From NCBI GenBank assembly GCA_015039465.1, contig MU130662.1, positions 218,524 through 252,750 on the forward strand: a stretch of 34,227 nucleotides of DNA, in the 5' to 3' direction. The first letter of the stretch is position 1, and each line of letters opens with the position of its first letter. Below are positions 8,801-19,409 of the stretch, piece after piece. The DNA comes from Phlegmacium glaucopus (lineage: Eukaryota > Basidiomycota > Agaricomycetes > Agaricales > Cortinariaceae). Under the pieces are notes generated by a model. That model did not search any database, was not told the origin of the DNA, and was given only the letters and a program-made list of their open reading frames with translations. A program made the translations under genes and the position numbers.

Positions 8801-9272
8801 CTTTTACATGCACGGCACGAGTTCACCGTACTGGCAACTGGTCTACCATCAGAGGTACACTTCACTACAGTATGGGATACCATAAAAATACGGTCGGCAG
8901 CTCCATAAAGAACGGGGTATACTAATAAATAAATAGTTACAACTGTTTTTACACTGATAAAGGTGCAAAGTACACACAAAACAAAAAAAGAGAGAAAAGG
9001 TCCGAAAAAAAACTCAAAGACAGATATGAATAATGTTTAACGAGAGAGAGGGTGTGTTTGGAAAAAAAAAGTTGTTATGTATGTACAAGTTGATGCGATG
9101 GGCTGCTTAAAAGGAATGGAAGGTCATCTAGAAATGTATGTATGTACTAGACCAAAGATGTGTCAGAAAATGTTAAAGAGAGCGAGGCGAGTGAGTGTGA
9201 GCGAGAGAAAAAGAGAAAAAGAAAATTTAGTCCAAGAAGTTACAAATCCAAGGTGGGCCGGGTTTCAAGTTT
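8801..9272. other. Conserved non-coding flank downstream of amidase copy A
   Basis: It is about 90% similar to 28041-28522 by eye, including AATAAATAAATAGTTACAACTG, GAGAGAGGGTGTGTTTGG and ATGTATGTATGTACTAGA. No coding signal is seen. The similarity reflects the duplication rather than a gene. Confidence 0.7.
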
Positions 9273-11040
9273 TTAGATCCCCAGTTTAACTTGATTGGAA
9301 AATACCGATCCTTGCTCCCGAAGGGCGGTCTCTATCACTTGCATCCCTTCCAGCACCTTTTCTTCTTCAAGTCTCCTGCCGACTACCTGTACACCAAATG
9401 GTAGGCCATGCATCTTTTCGACGTTATATACTGAATAAGCGGTCTTGGCAACGGCGTTGTAAGACTTGTAAATTCGGAGTGGATAAAGTCTTGTGGAAGG
9501 TCGTCAACTGTTTTATCGACAAAGGTGACTGGGAGTACGCCGGCAGTGTAATCGAGCTATTTTCAAATGCTTAGCGATCAGTGCCATTTGGTTGAAGCAA
9601 ACAGAATAGACGAGACTTACCAAATTGAAAAGGAGCGTATAACCGGCGCTCGTGAGAGTCGTTTGTTCAGATGTACCATTTTCCAACGCCGGGAATGAAT
9701 GAGGCACCGTCAACACAAAGTCTAAGCCTTCCTCCGTTCATTTGCTATGCCATTGACTTGACAGCTGGAGAGATCGTTTCGTTAGGACTTAGAGCGTTTG
9801 TAATTTGCTGGCCTGATGCGAGAAAAATAATAACTTCAAATTCATGGAAATATGTCGGAAATCGGCACGTACCCCCATCATAGAAGAGAAGCTGATATCC
9901 GATTTTCAGCCCTTCCCAGATGTTAGGAGGTTGGATCAGTGAAATTGATATGAATACAAGGAGAGTGACGCAGTTAGACTGCAAACATACAAATCGACAA
10001 CTTCATGGCCTTGCTTTTTCAGACCCGAAACCACTTGCTTTAAGGCACGTTTACAAGCAGGTGCGGGAGGTATCATACCTATTATCCACGTTCAGCGAAA
10101 GATTTTAGAAATACAGTCACGTAAATCAATTACCATCTTCCCAAATAACTCCTCATTTCAGTTTGCGACCTTCGCCTCGAAGGTTGACATATTGCCAAGG
10201 TAAAGGAACGCACTGTCGAAAGTTTGTTTTAAAAAAGGAAAATGCAAAGACCAAAAATGTGAGAGGACGTACTGTATGATCGTATTGCCATGGCTTTGCC
10301 AAAATGACGCGCTTCGAAAATTCATGCAAGCCCTCAAGATTACCTGCCAATGGGGATGTCACAATCGGTAAACCTTCCAATCCGGAGGACCCGCTGCCCC
10401 ACATTGGAAATCGTCCAGCGCTAGCCCTTAAACTTCACACTCCACAGAAATATGCGGGAATCCTGACACTACCACCTATATCTGTTCCAATCTCGATTTT
10501 GCTGCCACCACCTGCTACCAGTGTGCCGCCTCCTCCTGTACGGGTTGGTAGTGAGGCCAATATCCGAGACCGTCTCGATGGCGAGCAGACCGATGGGGAC
10601 GGTAGTTTTTACGTGAATTAAAGCACCTGCATCTTGAAGTAGGCGTACTATTGACGACGAGGTCGCTGATGGACGTCCAACAACGCGAAAGTAACCAATT
10701 GTGGAATCATAGCCTTTGATGTCTACCGTGTCTGGATGGATACAGTTAGTTTGCGCATATAGTTTCGAGTAATCTCGGTATACCTTTACACCCATTAGAG
10801 AACGTTCACAAGTAGGATCTTTTATGGAGTTGATTCCTGGTCCCCAGTTCGCAACTGGAGGAATGACGAGCGATTCTTCAAATTCAAACATGATTTCTGT
10901 AACGCAGTTGGTGATTTTTTGAGCGACAAAAGTCTTCCTTGCGTAAGCCATCATGATAGCTGTAGGCGAAATCACGCCAGAGCGACATTGAGATACGAGT
11001 TGAGAAATGGCAAGAGCGTGGATTTTTCTTCTGAAAAAGA
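9273..11040 (-). pseudogene. Amidase-signature family (acetamidase-type) pseudogene, copy A
   Basis: This is a decayed intron-containing amidase gene; functional relatives hydrolyse carboxamides to acid and ammonia. Reading right to left, the visible pieces are SGVISPTAIMMAYARK, ITNCVTEIMFE, an intron at 10794-10743 (GTATAC...CCAG), TVDIKGYDSTIGYF, LLQDAGALIHVKTTVP (the Lys of the triad), GTDIGGSVRIPAYFCGV (nucleophile loop), GLEGLPIVTSPLAG, PWQYVNLRGEGRKLK, LTVPHSFPALENGTSEQTT, and the C-terminal GLPFGVQVVGRRLEEEKVLE ending LGI and TAA at 9273. The cis-Ser loop reads TGGGGT rather than GGSSGG. Lesions are a stop for the Trp of WGVIWED, a stop after AYFCGV, frame changes in the C-terminal exon, and loss of an internal exon of about 170 bp that copy B keeps (29000-29180). 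Confidence 0.88.
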
Positions 11041-11119
11041 AGGTGGTGTGGAATAAACGGCGGGGAGGGAATCAGTTTTTGACTAGCGCTCCTTTTGTTT
11101 CGAGGCGCTAATCCATCTG

Positions 11120-11422
11120 TTCAGAGCATAGTATAAGGACACCATGCACGCTGTTTACAAATGTTTTCTGCTGGGCTAAAGTTTGTCGGATAAAGTCGGA
11201 TCATCGTTACAGGGTTTGGAGGTAGACGATGAGGCACGAGTGTAGTGTACCGAGGTTTTGCACAATAGAATTCCGATGCATGGAGATCAGTGACACTGGT
11301 CACACTCTGAGTGATCCTTTCCTCCTGCTCCATCAGGACCGCACGAAGTGTCCTGCATTCTTCTTCAGCTTGCTCGCTTAGCTCAAAATCAAGTCGCATT
11401 TCATTAATTCACATTTTTCAGC
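11120..11422. other. Left edge of the copy A-specific segment
   Basis: Similarity to copy B ends at about 11208 (CGGATCATCGTTA). Beyond it, a minus frame at 11399-11121 has a short Glu-rich helix (LSEQAEEECRTLRAVLMEQ) but no recognisable family, and it crosses the similarity edge, so I do not call it a gene. Confidence 0.4.
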
Positions 11423-11554
11423 GATGTCAGCCCTATATTCGAAGGCAAGAGTATGCCACTCACATCCACACCGCATGGCCACAACACCGACATCAGCCCT
11501 ATATTTGAAGGCGAGAGTACGCCATTCACATCCACACCGCTTGGACACAAAATC
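11423..11554. repeat. Two-copy 66-bp tandem repeat
   Basis: Units 11423-11488 and 11489-11554 match at most positions (GAYRTCAGCCCTATATTYGAAGG... CACATCCACACCGC). No array extends further. Confidence 0.8.
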
Positions 11555-12349
11555 AATATAATGAAATGTCGCCTACGTCATTTTTCAGGGCTGCACGAAG
11601 CCGCCTGCAGGTCCTTCGCCTTATGCTCAATCGAATCGCATATTCTGCATATTTTGTTAAGTTACTTCATGATTATTCGTATACTTATGGCAGATAACAC
11701 AGAAGGATAGAGAGCAGAGGCAATCGGGGCTTCCAATTTCTTACTCACTCAGGAATGAACTCATGTTCCTTCATTGCTCTTACACGTCCCAACCGCAATG
11801 GATGCCGTCCACAGATGGGTATACCTATCATATCCATTATTCAATCTCTTGTCAATCTACGGAGCACTCTTGACGCCAGAAGTCCTTTTTCCACTTTCAT
11901 GCTACGTTTATGCTTCCCTTCAGTTTGATCGTTTGCTCGATTACACTCATCCAATACCACAGAGAAACTGGCATTCCAGTACATTTTAGTGCATTAAATA
12001 CGAGACTACAGCCTTGCTTGATGCAGTCTTAATAGGGATCTCTCCGAGCTATATATCTCATGCGTTCTTGCAGGTTCATACAACAACAAAGTGAACGCCT
12101 CCTCCTTCGTAAATATATCCTTTCGGTTGAATGAAAGCTCTCAAACAAGGCAGTACTAGTACGTTCTTGTTCCGATTGCCGCTGCATTCAACCTCTCTGC
12201 ATGGTAGCGCATGCATTTTCAAATTCATCATGCATGTGTCTATCATGACATAATAACTGAATGCATAGTTGAGTGTATGGTAGTATGCAATTTTATGAAT
12301 ATTTGTGTGCTACATAGACGGTGCGGGGTCAATGCGGAATGCTGGCCCA
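11555..12349. other. No recognisable gene
   Basis: There are short open frames only. None shows a family motif or plausible exon structure that I can defend, and there are no repeats of note. Confidence 0.4.
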
Positions 12350-13470
12350 GCTCTGCATTGAATAAGCGCTTACGCATGGGGTAATCTGCAGGGCCCCCTC
12401 AAACGAGTTCAAGAGGTAGGGTTATTCATTTAACTCTACGTCAACTAAGCGGGGTGGCGGGCCCATTTAAAGAGTCTGTATCAACTAAAAGCGTTCGTGG
12501 TGGCAATCTGTGGGCCTGTGTCGGGTGAGTCCAAGTTCAACTAAATGCGGTCGTGAGGAAATCTGGGCCCGACTCCATGCAATGGTACGGTGATCTACAG
12601 GGGCAGATATCTGCAGGCCCATTTCAAGTGAGTCTATGCTGACTTCAATGCGTGCGCAGGCAGTCTGCGGGCCTCTGTCTCTGAATTGAGGCTATGTATG
12701 TGTTCTTGGGGCAGTTTGCGGCCCCGTTTCAAGTGAGCCCGTTTCAAGTGAGTATCTCGACGAAATGCGTTTGCGAGGCAATCTGCGGGCCCAGACTCTG
12801 AATTGAGTCTATGCATGCATTCTTGGTCTGCAGACCCATTGCAAGTCTCTAGACTAAATGCGTTCGCAAGGCAATCTGCGGGCCCATTTCAAGACTCTAG
12901 ACTAAATGTGTTCGCGAGGTAATCTGCGGGCCTCTGATTCTGAATTGAGTCTACGACTAAATGCGTTCGCGAGGCAATCTGCGGGCCTCTGACTCTGAAT
13001 GGAGTCTATGCATGCGTTCGTGGGGCAGTCTGCGGGCCCATTTCAAGACTCTAGACTAAATGTGTCCGCGAGGCAATCTGCGGGTCTCTGACTCTGAATT
13101 GAGTCTATGCGTGCGTTTATGGGGCAGTCTGCAGGCCCATTCCAAGTCTCTCGACTAGATGCGTTCGCAAGGCAATCTGCAGGCCTCTGACTCTGAATTG
13201 AGTCTATGCATGCGTTCGTGGGGCCGTCTGCGGGCCCATTTCGACTAAATGCGTTCGCGAGGCAATCTGTGGGCCTCTGACTGAGTGGAGTCTATGCATG
13301 TGTTTTTGGCAATCTGTGGGCCCAACGTCGATAAATGCGTTCGCGGGGCAATCTACGGGCCTCTGATTCTGAGTTGGGTGCAAGCATGCGTTTATGTGTA
13401 ATCTGCGGGCCCATTTTGAGGGATAATGTGACAAATAAATGTGTTCATGGGCGATCTGCGGGTATCTGAG
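12350..13470. repeat. Satellite/minisatellite array of about 50-bp alternating units
   Basis: This is a degenerate array built on GCAATCTGCGGGCC. Two unit types alternate. One runs TGCGTTCGCGAGGCAATC then GCGGGCCTCTGACTCTGAAT and TGAGTCTATGCA. The other runs TGCGTTCGTGGGGCAGTC then GCGGGCCCATTTCAAG and ACTCTAGACTAAA. Together they make a dimer of about 99 bp, clearest at 12930-13250, with decayed units at both edges. Minus-strand open frames here (for example 13434-13204) are a consequence of the array. Confidence 0.85.
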
Positions 13471-13479
13471 CCGTTCATG

Positions 13480-13827
13480 TCAGGTCGCTAGTGAGAGTTT
13501 TATGATAGTGTAAAATGTGTCGCATGTAGTATGTGAGATGAAGCTGAGGGGCTCGTTGGGGCCGCATCCACAGAAAAAGAGAGTATGGCCCATGGGGAAT
13601 GCTCGTCGTTGAAAACCACGCCGTGCCATCCAAACCTCCAGAATCACCCGGGGTATGGTGATGTCCCGAAAGCCATCAGCATTCCCGGATAGATTCGTCG
13701 GCCTGAAAGGACTGTGGTGAGCTCGCGAAGCGCCTAGGCCGTCCAACGGTGGAATAAAGAGCGAAAAGTCATCAGGACTAACATAGAATGCTTTTTCTTT
13801 CTTTCTGCTAATACCTTTATCGCTCAT
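13480..13827 (-). CDS. Hypothetical ORF, 115 aa
   Basis: This uninterrupted frame lies next to the satellite array. It starts MSDKGISRKKEKAFYVSPDD and contains FRPTNLSGNADGFRDITIPR and a Cys pair (FFCGCG). I do not recognise the family. It has no visible intron and no homologue in copy B, as it lies in the A-specific segment. It could be an exon of a larger broken gene. Length in a gene-poor stretch and balanced composition are the only support. Confidence 0.3.
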   Translation of the reverse strand: MSDKGISRKKEKAFYVSPDDFSLFIPPLDGLGASRAHHSPFRPTNLSGNADGFRDITIPRVILEVWMARRGFQRRAFPMGHTLFFCGCGPNEPLSFISHTTCDTFYTIIKLSLAT

Positions 13828-13829
13828 CT

Positions 13830-14848
13830 ACTTATGCCAAGACCTTTAGGTTTTTCGGAAAATCTCTTTTCCTTACCAGCTGAACCATGAACCGCTGTCA
13901 ATAATTATGGCTCTGTGGATGAATATAGAAACAGAAACAAGTCTGCCAGAAAGTTCACAACTAGAGATATGAGCACATTGCTTGCATTGAAACCGGATTG
14001 GATGATGCATATATACTATCGTTCATGAGATATAATCAACTCAGTAGTCCCTTTAGAGGTACTTGATGAAGATAACTTAATTGTAGATAAGCCAGTTGTG
14101 ATAAGCCGACCATCCGATGGCATATGACCTGCGACTTACGAGTCATAGCTTGACTTGGGCTTCATAGTTTCTCTCAATTCCCTTTTATCTTCGATCCCAG
14201 TCAGTCCCAATCCATGCTCCGCAGTACTATGCCGATCATAAACATGTCCGAGTCAGCCCTAATCGAAACCTAGGTAACGTGTGATAGAATAGATTTATCA
14301 TTTAAATACTTACTGACTCTGCACGCATCAGCCTTGTAAGCCGATGTTCAACATTCTTGGGGCGAAAGGCCCTAGTAATTCCTAGTGGAGGCACAAGAAT
14401 ATAATCTGCGATAATGTTAAAAAGAGTGTCGAGATGTTGGCATCCTATATCCGACAGTCATTTATATCATTTTGCCTTATGAATTGTTTAACTGAGGCAA
14501 CTTACCTTGACCACAAAAACTTACCTTAGGAGATGAGCCGGTGGCTGCATCTTGAAACGCCTCAACTAAGGGCATCGCCTTGTTAACAAGGGCCACAATG
14601 TCAAGATCATCGCTGATGAAGAAATTGAAGGAGAAATTGATATTGATACATGTCAAAAGTTGAGAATAAATCCTTAGAGGCGATCATTACCCAACATCCA
14701 GAATCGTTGAAGCATGATTAGCTTCCTCTGTGCCTACTGGTGAACCCTGCTAGAGCATTAAAAACTATTGTGTACATTAGCGACATGCATTAATACATTA
14801 ATAGTTGACCTGCTTTGGTTTGTGGTCATAATCACCAATTGAGCGGCC
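13830..14848 (-). other. Unassigned exon-like fragments
   Basis: Two pieces look like exons on the minus strand. Around 14735-14540, VGTEEANHASTILDVG is followed by an intron-like GTAATG...CATCAG and then DDLDIVALVNKAMPLVEAF ending at a GTAAG donor. Around 14430-14310 the text reads DTLFNIIADYILVPPLG then FRPKNVEHRLTRLMRAES. I cannot name the family or families. They may belong to one decayed gene; the rest of the stretch shows nothing. Confidence 0.3.
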
Positions 14849-14856
14849 AATGGAAT

Positions 14857-15316
14857 TAGTGATGTTACGGCTCGGCTCGGCTCGGCTTAGGCTTGACACG
14901 GCCTCTAAAAAGCCAGGCCCGAGCCGTAGGCCAAAACTTTGCACGGCTTGGGCTCGGCCTGGGGCTCAGGCCGCGGCTTTTTCCCACACGGTTAGAAGGT
15001 AAGGGAGAACATGAGGGCAACAAAATTTGTATGAAATCAAACTAAAAAATGACCATAAATGACTATCAATGGCAATATTATCAATTACACTCTGTTACAG
15101 TGCTGTTTTAAGTCATCAAAAGTTCAAATTCCCCCCTTAAGACTGCCAAAAATGCGAATTTCGAGGCTCAGACCCAGGCCGTGCTTAAGCCGCGGCTCAC
15201 GGCCTGAAAAATCTGAAGCCCAAGCCGTAGGCCGTCAAAGCCGTTGGTACGGCTTTCCCACGGCTCGGCTCGGCTCGACGGCTTGCGGCTTTGAAGCCGA
15301 GCCTTTCACATCACTA
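14857..15316. mobile_element. hAT-type MITE (GGCTCGG family)
   Basis: This 460-bp element has imperfect terminal inverted repeats beginning TAGTGATGT and leading into GGCTCGGCTCGG. It is flanked by perfect 8-bp target duplications AATGGAAT (14849-14856 and 15317-15324). The 8-bp TSD points to the hAT superfamily. Subterminal GGCTCGG/CCGAGCC and GGCCGTG words are repeated many times in both orientations. It has no transposase ORF, so it is non-autonomous. Confidence 0.88.
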
Positions 15317-15596
15317 AATGGAATCACACCAGGCTGAGTTGCTGCAAGCCTGACAATTTGTGATTGAGCATTTTAAATTTTTACTGAATAGCTCAGAATT
15401 TAGAACCTCTTAGTAGCGAGTTAAAGATCAGGGAGATGGGAGGTACACCTGGACGTGAAATCCAGGATGAAGACTCGATGGGAACATATTAGTATTGTTG
15501 GAGGATTCTTAGTCCCTTGAAGCTGTGACCTGACCCATGTTGTACACCTAACGCAGAGGAAATTAGTGATCAATCTGCATTGACTAAATAGAAATT

Positions 15597-16690
15597 GTGA
15601 ACAGAATAGTGCGCAGGTCGGATCGTAGTACCCCGGATTCCTGCGTGACTTAGGAGGTAAAGATCATGGTCAGTGGAGTGCATTATATCCCGATCCATAA
15701 CACTTCCAGCAAGACAATTTCATTTTCCACTCTTATCGCCTTCTCCAGGCCAGGAGAAGAATGTGAACAAGAAAAAGAAAACATCAATAATGACCGGTCT
15801 GTAATGTGTTACATGTTATCTCCTAGAGCGTTACTTTGGGGTTAACCCCGGATTCTCTGCAAACTGTTGTGCATATCCAATTCTTGTCCTTTATTGGCAT
15901 AAACTACACATCAAGAACTTTCATTCATAGGACGTTCTTATATATATGTTCCAGGAAGTGAAGTAATGAAGAACTGGGGGAGGCTTGAGCACATACTGAG
16001 TTCCAAAACCTGTGGCAACCGCGACTCGGAAACGCCATCTAGGAATATGTCAGCAAGAAAGGACGACTTGAGCTTACTTTTCCAATACTGCATGCTGGCC
16101 TTCCTGCAGGAAACTGATTCAAGACTGATTCAAGACACCGCATTGGCACGTCATACTGTAGCGGTATATCAGTACCATCACATTTGAGAACATACTACAT
16201 AGCAAAGATATAATACCTTGATATCTTCATAACCGCCACTCCAGTTAGATTTGCAGTGAAATTGGGCAGGTACGAAAACCTGGACTTGTCCTCTGCTATT
16301 TGGAAGCATGATTACGATCAAAATTGGCTTTTTCTTGATTTCACCTTTGACATGTCTCAGCTGTGTCTATGAGATACTGACCATATACAAGGAAATCAAT
16401 ATATTACATTAATTACAATGCTATGCCTCGTTTAAATGTGCTTACTTTGTGATTAAACCCTTGGTATCTTCAAGTTCACCGGCGAATCACCGCACATGAT
16501 CATCTACCTTAATCCCTGTACAATGAATTGAGATAGACTCGGATGACCCTATAAAATTTCTAACAGTAGAAATTGGAATGCTAACCAACTTCATCACAAG
16601 CTTGCAAAATCCCTTTGACCACACATGCGCCTGTTGGAAGCCTCTGACTTTCATGAATGACCACGACCTCTTCATCAGGAAGTTAGGGAA
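15597..16690 (-). pseudogene. Argonaute (PIWI-domain) pseudogene fragment
   Basis: These are Mid/PIWI pieces of an Argonaute, the RNA-guided silencing nuclease. From right to left they are EEVVVIHESQRLPTGACVVK and GILQACDEVG at about 16690-16600 (pre-Mid), KKPILIVIMLPNSRGQVQVF at about 16340-16270 (Mid), and IFLDGVSESRLPQVLE at about 16055-16005 (the PIWI DGVSE block). These are followed by NPGLTPKVTL at about 15860-15830 and then [20 protein letters not shown] and [19 protein letters not shown] down to 15597, the strongest match to the PIWI SHAGxxGTxRPxHY signature. Stops and frame changes separate the pieces, introns appear to be retained, and the N, PAZ and final PIWI parts are missing. 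It is therefore a genomic (not retro-) fragment and non-functional. The MITE at 14857 lies just past its 3' side. Confidence 0.82.
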
Positions 16691-16840
16691 ATCCTGATTT
16701 AGCAATATGACGTTTACGAACCCATTACAATATTATATTACCTCGACAACAGCTTGTAACCTGTTAGATGCATGCTGCAAGACTAATGTGGTATTGTCAA
16801 CTGGATAAAGTATTGCTTCTATAATGTGAACCAATTAATA

Positions 16841-17185
16841 TATGGCAAGGATATTGTAACTGTACTGTGCAGTGGCTGCAAGGTTCGCAGTGGAATCATA
16901 GTATTATTATCAGAGACTGGATGGTTCATCCCTCGTTACAATCCCAGCACAGGATTGTAAGCCAGAAATAAGGCAGATATAAGCTTGTAAACAAATTATA
17001 TTCCATTACAATATGGCAAGAATATTGTAACTGTATCAAAACTGTATTGTGCAGTGGCTGCAAGGCTCATAGTGGAATCACAGTATTATTATCAGATGCT
17101 GGATGGTTCATCCCTCATTACAATCCCAGCACAGGTTTCTAAGCCAGACATAGAGCAGATATAAGCTCGCAAACAAATCAGATTC
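16841..17185. repeat. Two-copy tandem repeat of about 172 bp
   Basis: Unit 1 (about 16841-17012) and unit 2 (about 17013-17185) share ATATGGCAAGRATATTGTAACTGT, GTGCAGTGGCTGCAAGG, GATGGTTCATCCCTC and CAATCCCAGCACAGG. It lies between the Argonaute and ACC fragments. No coding potential is seen. Confidence 0.8.
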
Positions 17186-17408
17186 TATTCCAAACGAGTC
17201 TCATAACTGCTAATTCAGCTGGAAAATTCGGGTCTTCTACCTTCCTAATTCCTTTCCCTCCTCCGCCCTCGCTTGCCTTAATCATCACTGGCCAACCAAT
17301 TAGTTCAGCCTTCTTCAGGCCATCTTCAACGGAAGTGATGCAAGCATCTGATATGCCTTGTCGGGAACGGTTACAAAACCGGCTAAGAATTGGCACGTAG
17401 GAGACCAC
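17178..17408 (-). pseudogene. Acetyl-CoA carboxylase (biotin carboxylase domain) fragment
   Basis: One short frame encodes [20 protein letters not shown] followed by [17 protein letters not shown]. This is the ATP-grasp glycine-rich loop ([14 protein letters not shown]) and its preceding strand-helix of eukaryotic ACC1. The match ends abruptly on both sides: no PGSPIFIMK-type text follows, and the upstream residues are unrelated. A full ACC1 has more than 2000 aa, so this is a captured or leftover fragment of about 40 residues and not a working gene. Confidence 0.82.
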
Positions 17409-17841
17409 TCGTCCTGGGCGTTGGCTGGTGTCCAGGTCCCGACTGCATTACTAACGGAGGTTTCTACGCCCAATACGACCAATTTCAACGACAGTAAATC
17501 ATGTGTGCAGGTTACTACGCACCGGTGATGCAGCATCAAGGATGATTCAGCAGAAGGCTGCATTTATCAACAAACACGTTCTAAGAATGAAAATGTTAAT
17601 CCCATTCGGACGACACAGCATTGGTCGCCAAGCTTGGGTGTGGAGCAGTCGTTATACGCCAGCCCCACTATCGTGCCATTTTGTTGTTGTTTGGTGGGTG
17701 AGAAGGCGGGGTGGCCCCACAAGCCTGAGATATATAAACAGGAATTTCTTCTATCAACCCCCACTAATTCTACTCGCGCGAAATGATGCCACCACCACCA
17801 CACTCACGTGATTAGTATTCCAGCCTGCCAACTTCTTTACA

Positions 17842-18005
17842 TTACGAGAAATTGTTGCCAAACGCAGTGGGCACTTTGTCATTATGGTTGTCGGTGCGTT
17901 CCCCATTCATTTGGAGATGAAATTATGTTGTTGAATCGCTTCTCAAGGTGAATCTGGGTTGGGAAAAACCACGCTCATCAGCACCCTTTTCTCAGAGCTT
18001 GTCAC
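17842..18005 (+). pseudogene. Septin GTPase fragment (P-loop region)
   Basis: LREIVAKRSGHFVIMVVG is interrupted by an intron at 17894-17947 (GTGCGT...TCTCAAG, 54 bp) and resumes ESGLGKTTLISTLFSEL. The joined text matches the start of the septin GTPase domain (MVVGESGLGKTTxINTLF), with the P-loop GESGLGKT intact. After about 18005 the frame drifts, and no G3 (DTPGFGD) motif follows. The retained intron shows capture from genomic DNA. It sits head to head with the ACC fragment. Confidence 0.82.
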
Positions 18006-18144
18006 CTGCGAAAAACTACAACAAGCATCATTTCTTCCCCTGTGTCAGAGATGGCTTCAACAACAGGTCAGTTCAATTCTCATACTTTAGCATCGCACTC
18101 ACTTGTGACCTGTTCACAGATATTAACAAATTTCGAGAAGTTGG

Positions 18145-18557
18145 ATGAGTGAGCGAGACTATACTGTACTCGAGCGCCGGTATTCCTATCCTTCAGAAGG
18201 ATTGGCGCGGTGAGTACTTCATCTTTTATTTATACCTTGCCTTGCTTTTTAGGAGTTGATTTCTTGCTCAGATCTATGTCGTCCGCATTCCGTGGACCCT
18301 TGGCCAGAAGGTATATGAATGGCGAGTTACTTCAACCCCAGACCGAGACAATGGCCCGGATTCACCAAATTTGCAATATCACGCCCGGCGCTATTACTAT
18401 ATCCGCTATACTGGTATGTTCTCGCCACTTGTATCGACGTTTCTATGGTCCTGACACTCTTTCTCAGGCTCGCTGGGCGCTTTCGGGCGACACTACTATT
18501 CAGGAAGTAGGCTCAATCAGTCACAGCGTTGCCAGTTTAGAACCTGTAGTTATGTAG
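18145..18557 (+). CDS. Hypothetical three-exon gene, 98 codons
   Basis: Exons are 18145-18209, 18272-18413 and 18468-18557 (TAG). Introns are 18210-18271 (GTGAGT...GCTCAG) and 18414-18467 (GTATGT...TCTCAG). The phases agree and give one open frame from MSERDYTVLERRYSYPSEGL to LEPVVM. An alternative acceptor (TTTTTAG, 18253) lengthens exon 2 but loses the Met start. The core RIHQICNITPGAITISAIL joined to ARWALSGDTTIQEVG resembles, from memory, a widespread uncharacterised agaricomycete family (ITPxAI...ARWALS.D). If so, it is a truncated copy lacking the usual C-terminal part. Function unknown. Confidence 0.45.
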
Positions 18558-19330
18558 TAGCTGGAAAATACATCATTTTGGCTTTCTTTTCGGTGTGATA
18601 CCCACACATGAATATTCATGAAAATTTCCAATATTTGAGAAAGTGAGACAGCATTGCAACCTGCTAACTATATTATATCTAGCTCGCAGACAGTGATGTG
18701 GTTTGCGATGCATTGCAAATCTCTGAGAATCTGACGCTGCTCTGTCGTCATGCAGAGAGGTGATATCAATTCCATAGTAATGCTGCATTATGACAAACTT
18801 ATGACATTACATCTAAAATATTATCTAGCAATATCTAGCAATGTAGCGGTGCATGGGAAATCTCAGATCTGGTACCTTGTAGACAATTGACGAGAATATT
18901 ATAGCCATTCGGTCATCATACAGAGGGGTGATATCAATCTCATAGTAATCTAGCATCGCTACAACAAACTGATGATATCACGGGTCAAATATTAACTGGA
19001 CCTGGCACTATCTAGCAATATCTGACATTGTGAGTGGACCTAAAATATGGTGACCAGTTCATAACGCCCACGACCGTCTGTAATGCATTTTGGGAGCTCA
19101 CAACGCTAGATAGGGTTTTCCCCAATTTACTGATGTTGTCAAACCTAAATTGCGAGGGACTCAAGAGTCGACTCGGATATAACGAAGGTCAAGTAATATA
19201 ATAAATGACTCACATTTTACATGAACCACAACCTTGTCTGTATCATATTGAGGTTATAAAGATACAACGAGAAGCACGTTAAGTGAACTAACAATGTTTG
19301 GTTGAAGAGAGGTTTCACTATACTTTAACC
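18558..19330. other. Intergenic with a diverged two-copy repeat
   Basis: No gene is seen. About 18748-18860 and 18912-19035 share CAGAGRGGTGATATCAAT, CATAGTAAT and TATCTAGCAATATCT, which suggests an old tandem duplication with a period of about 165 bp. The remainder is AT-rich and featureless. Confidence 0.45.
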
Positions 19331-19337
19331 TCGTCAC

Positions 19338-19408
19338 CTCAGTGGCTTAATGACCTGAGCTTTTGTTGACAGCGGATTCTCATTAATATTCACACCTGGG
19401 TTTCGAAC
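19338..19408 (+). other. tRNA-like / SINE-like remnant
   Basis: CTCAGTGGCTTAATGACCTG followed by AG (19338-19359) can form a tRNA D-arm (CTCA/TGAG stem) and resembles a Pol III A box. GGTTTCGAAC (19399-19408) resembles a B box. The T-stem and acceptor stem do not pair, so it is not a functional tRNA; it may be a decayed tRNA-derived SINE. Confidence 0.3.
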
Positions 19409-19409
19409 T

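Noticed and set aside
13204..13434. 76-codon minus-strand frame with CLHPTQNQRP-like repeats
   Set aside because: It arises from the satellite array.
12350..13470. CRISPR-like array
   Set aside because: Units are degenerate and contiguous, with no constant repeat separated by unique spacers, and the genome is eukaryotic.
19338..19408. Functional tRNA gene
   Set aside because: Only the D-arm pairs; the T-stem, acceptor stem and anticodon arm do not fold.
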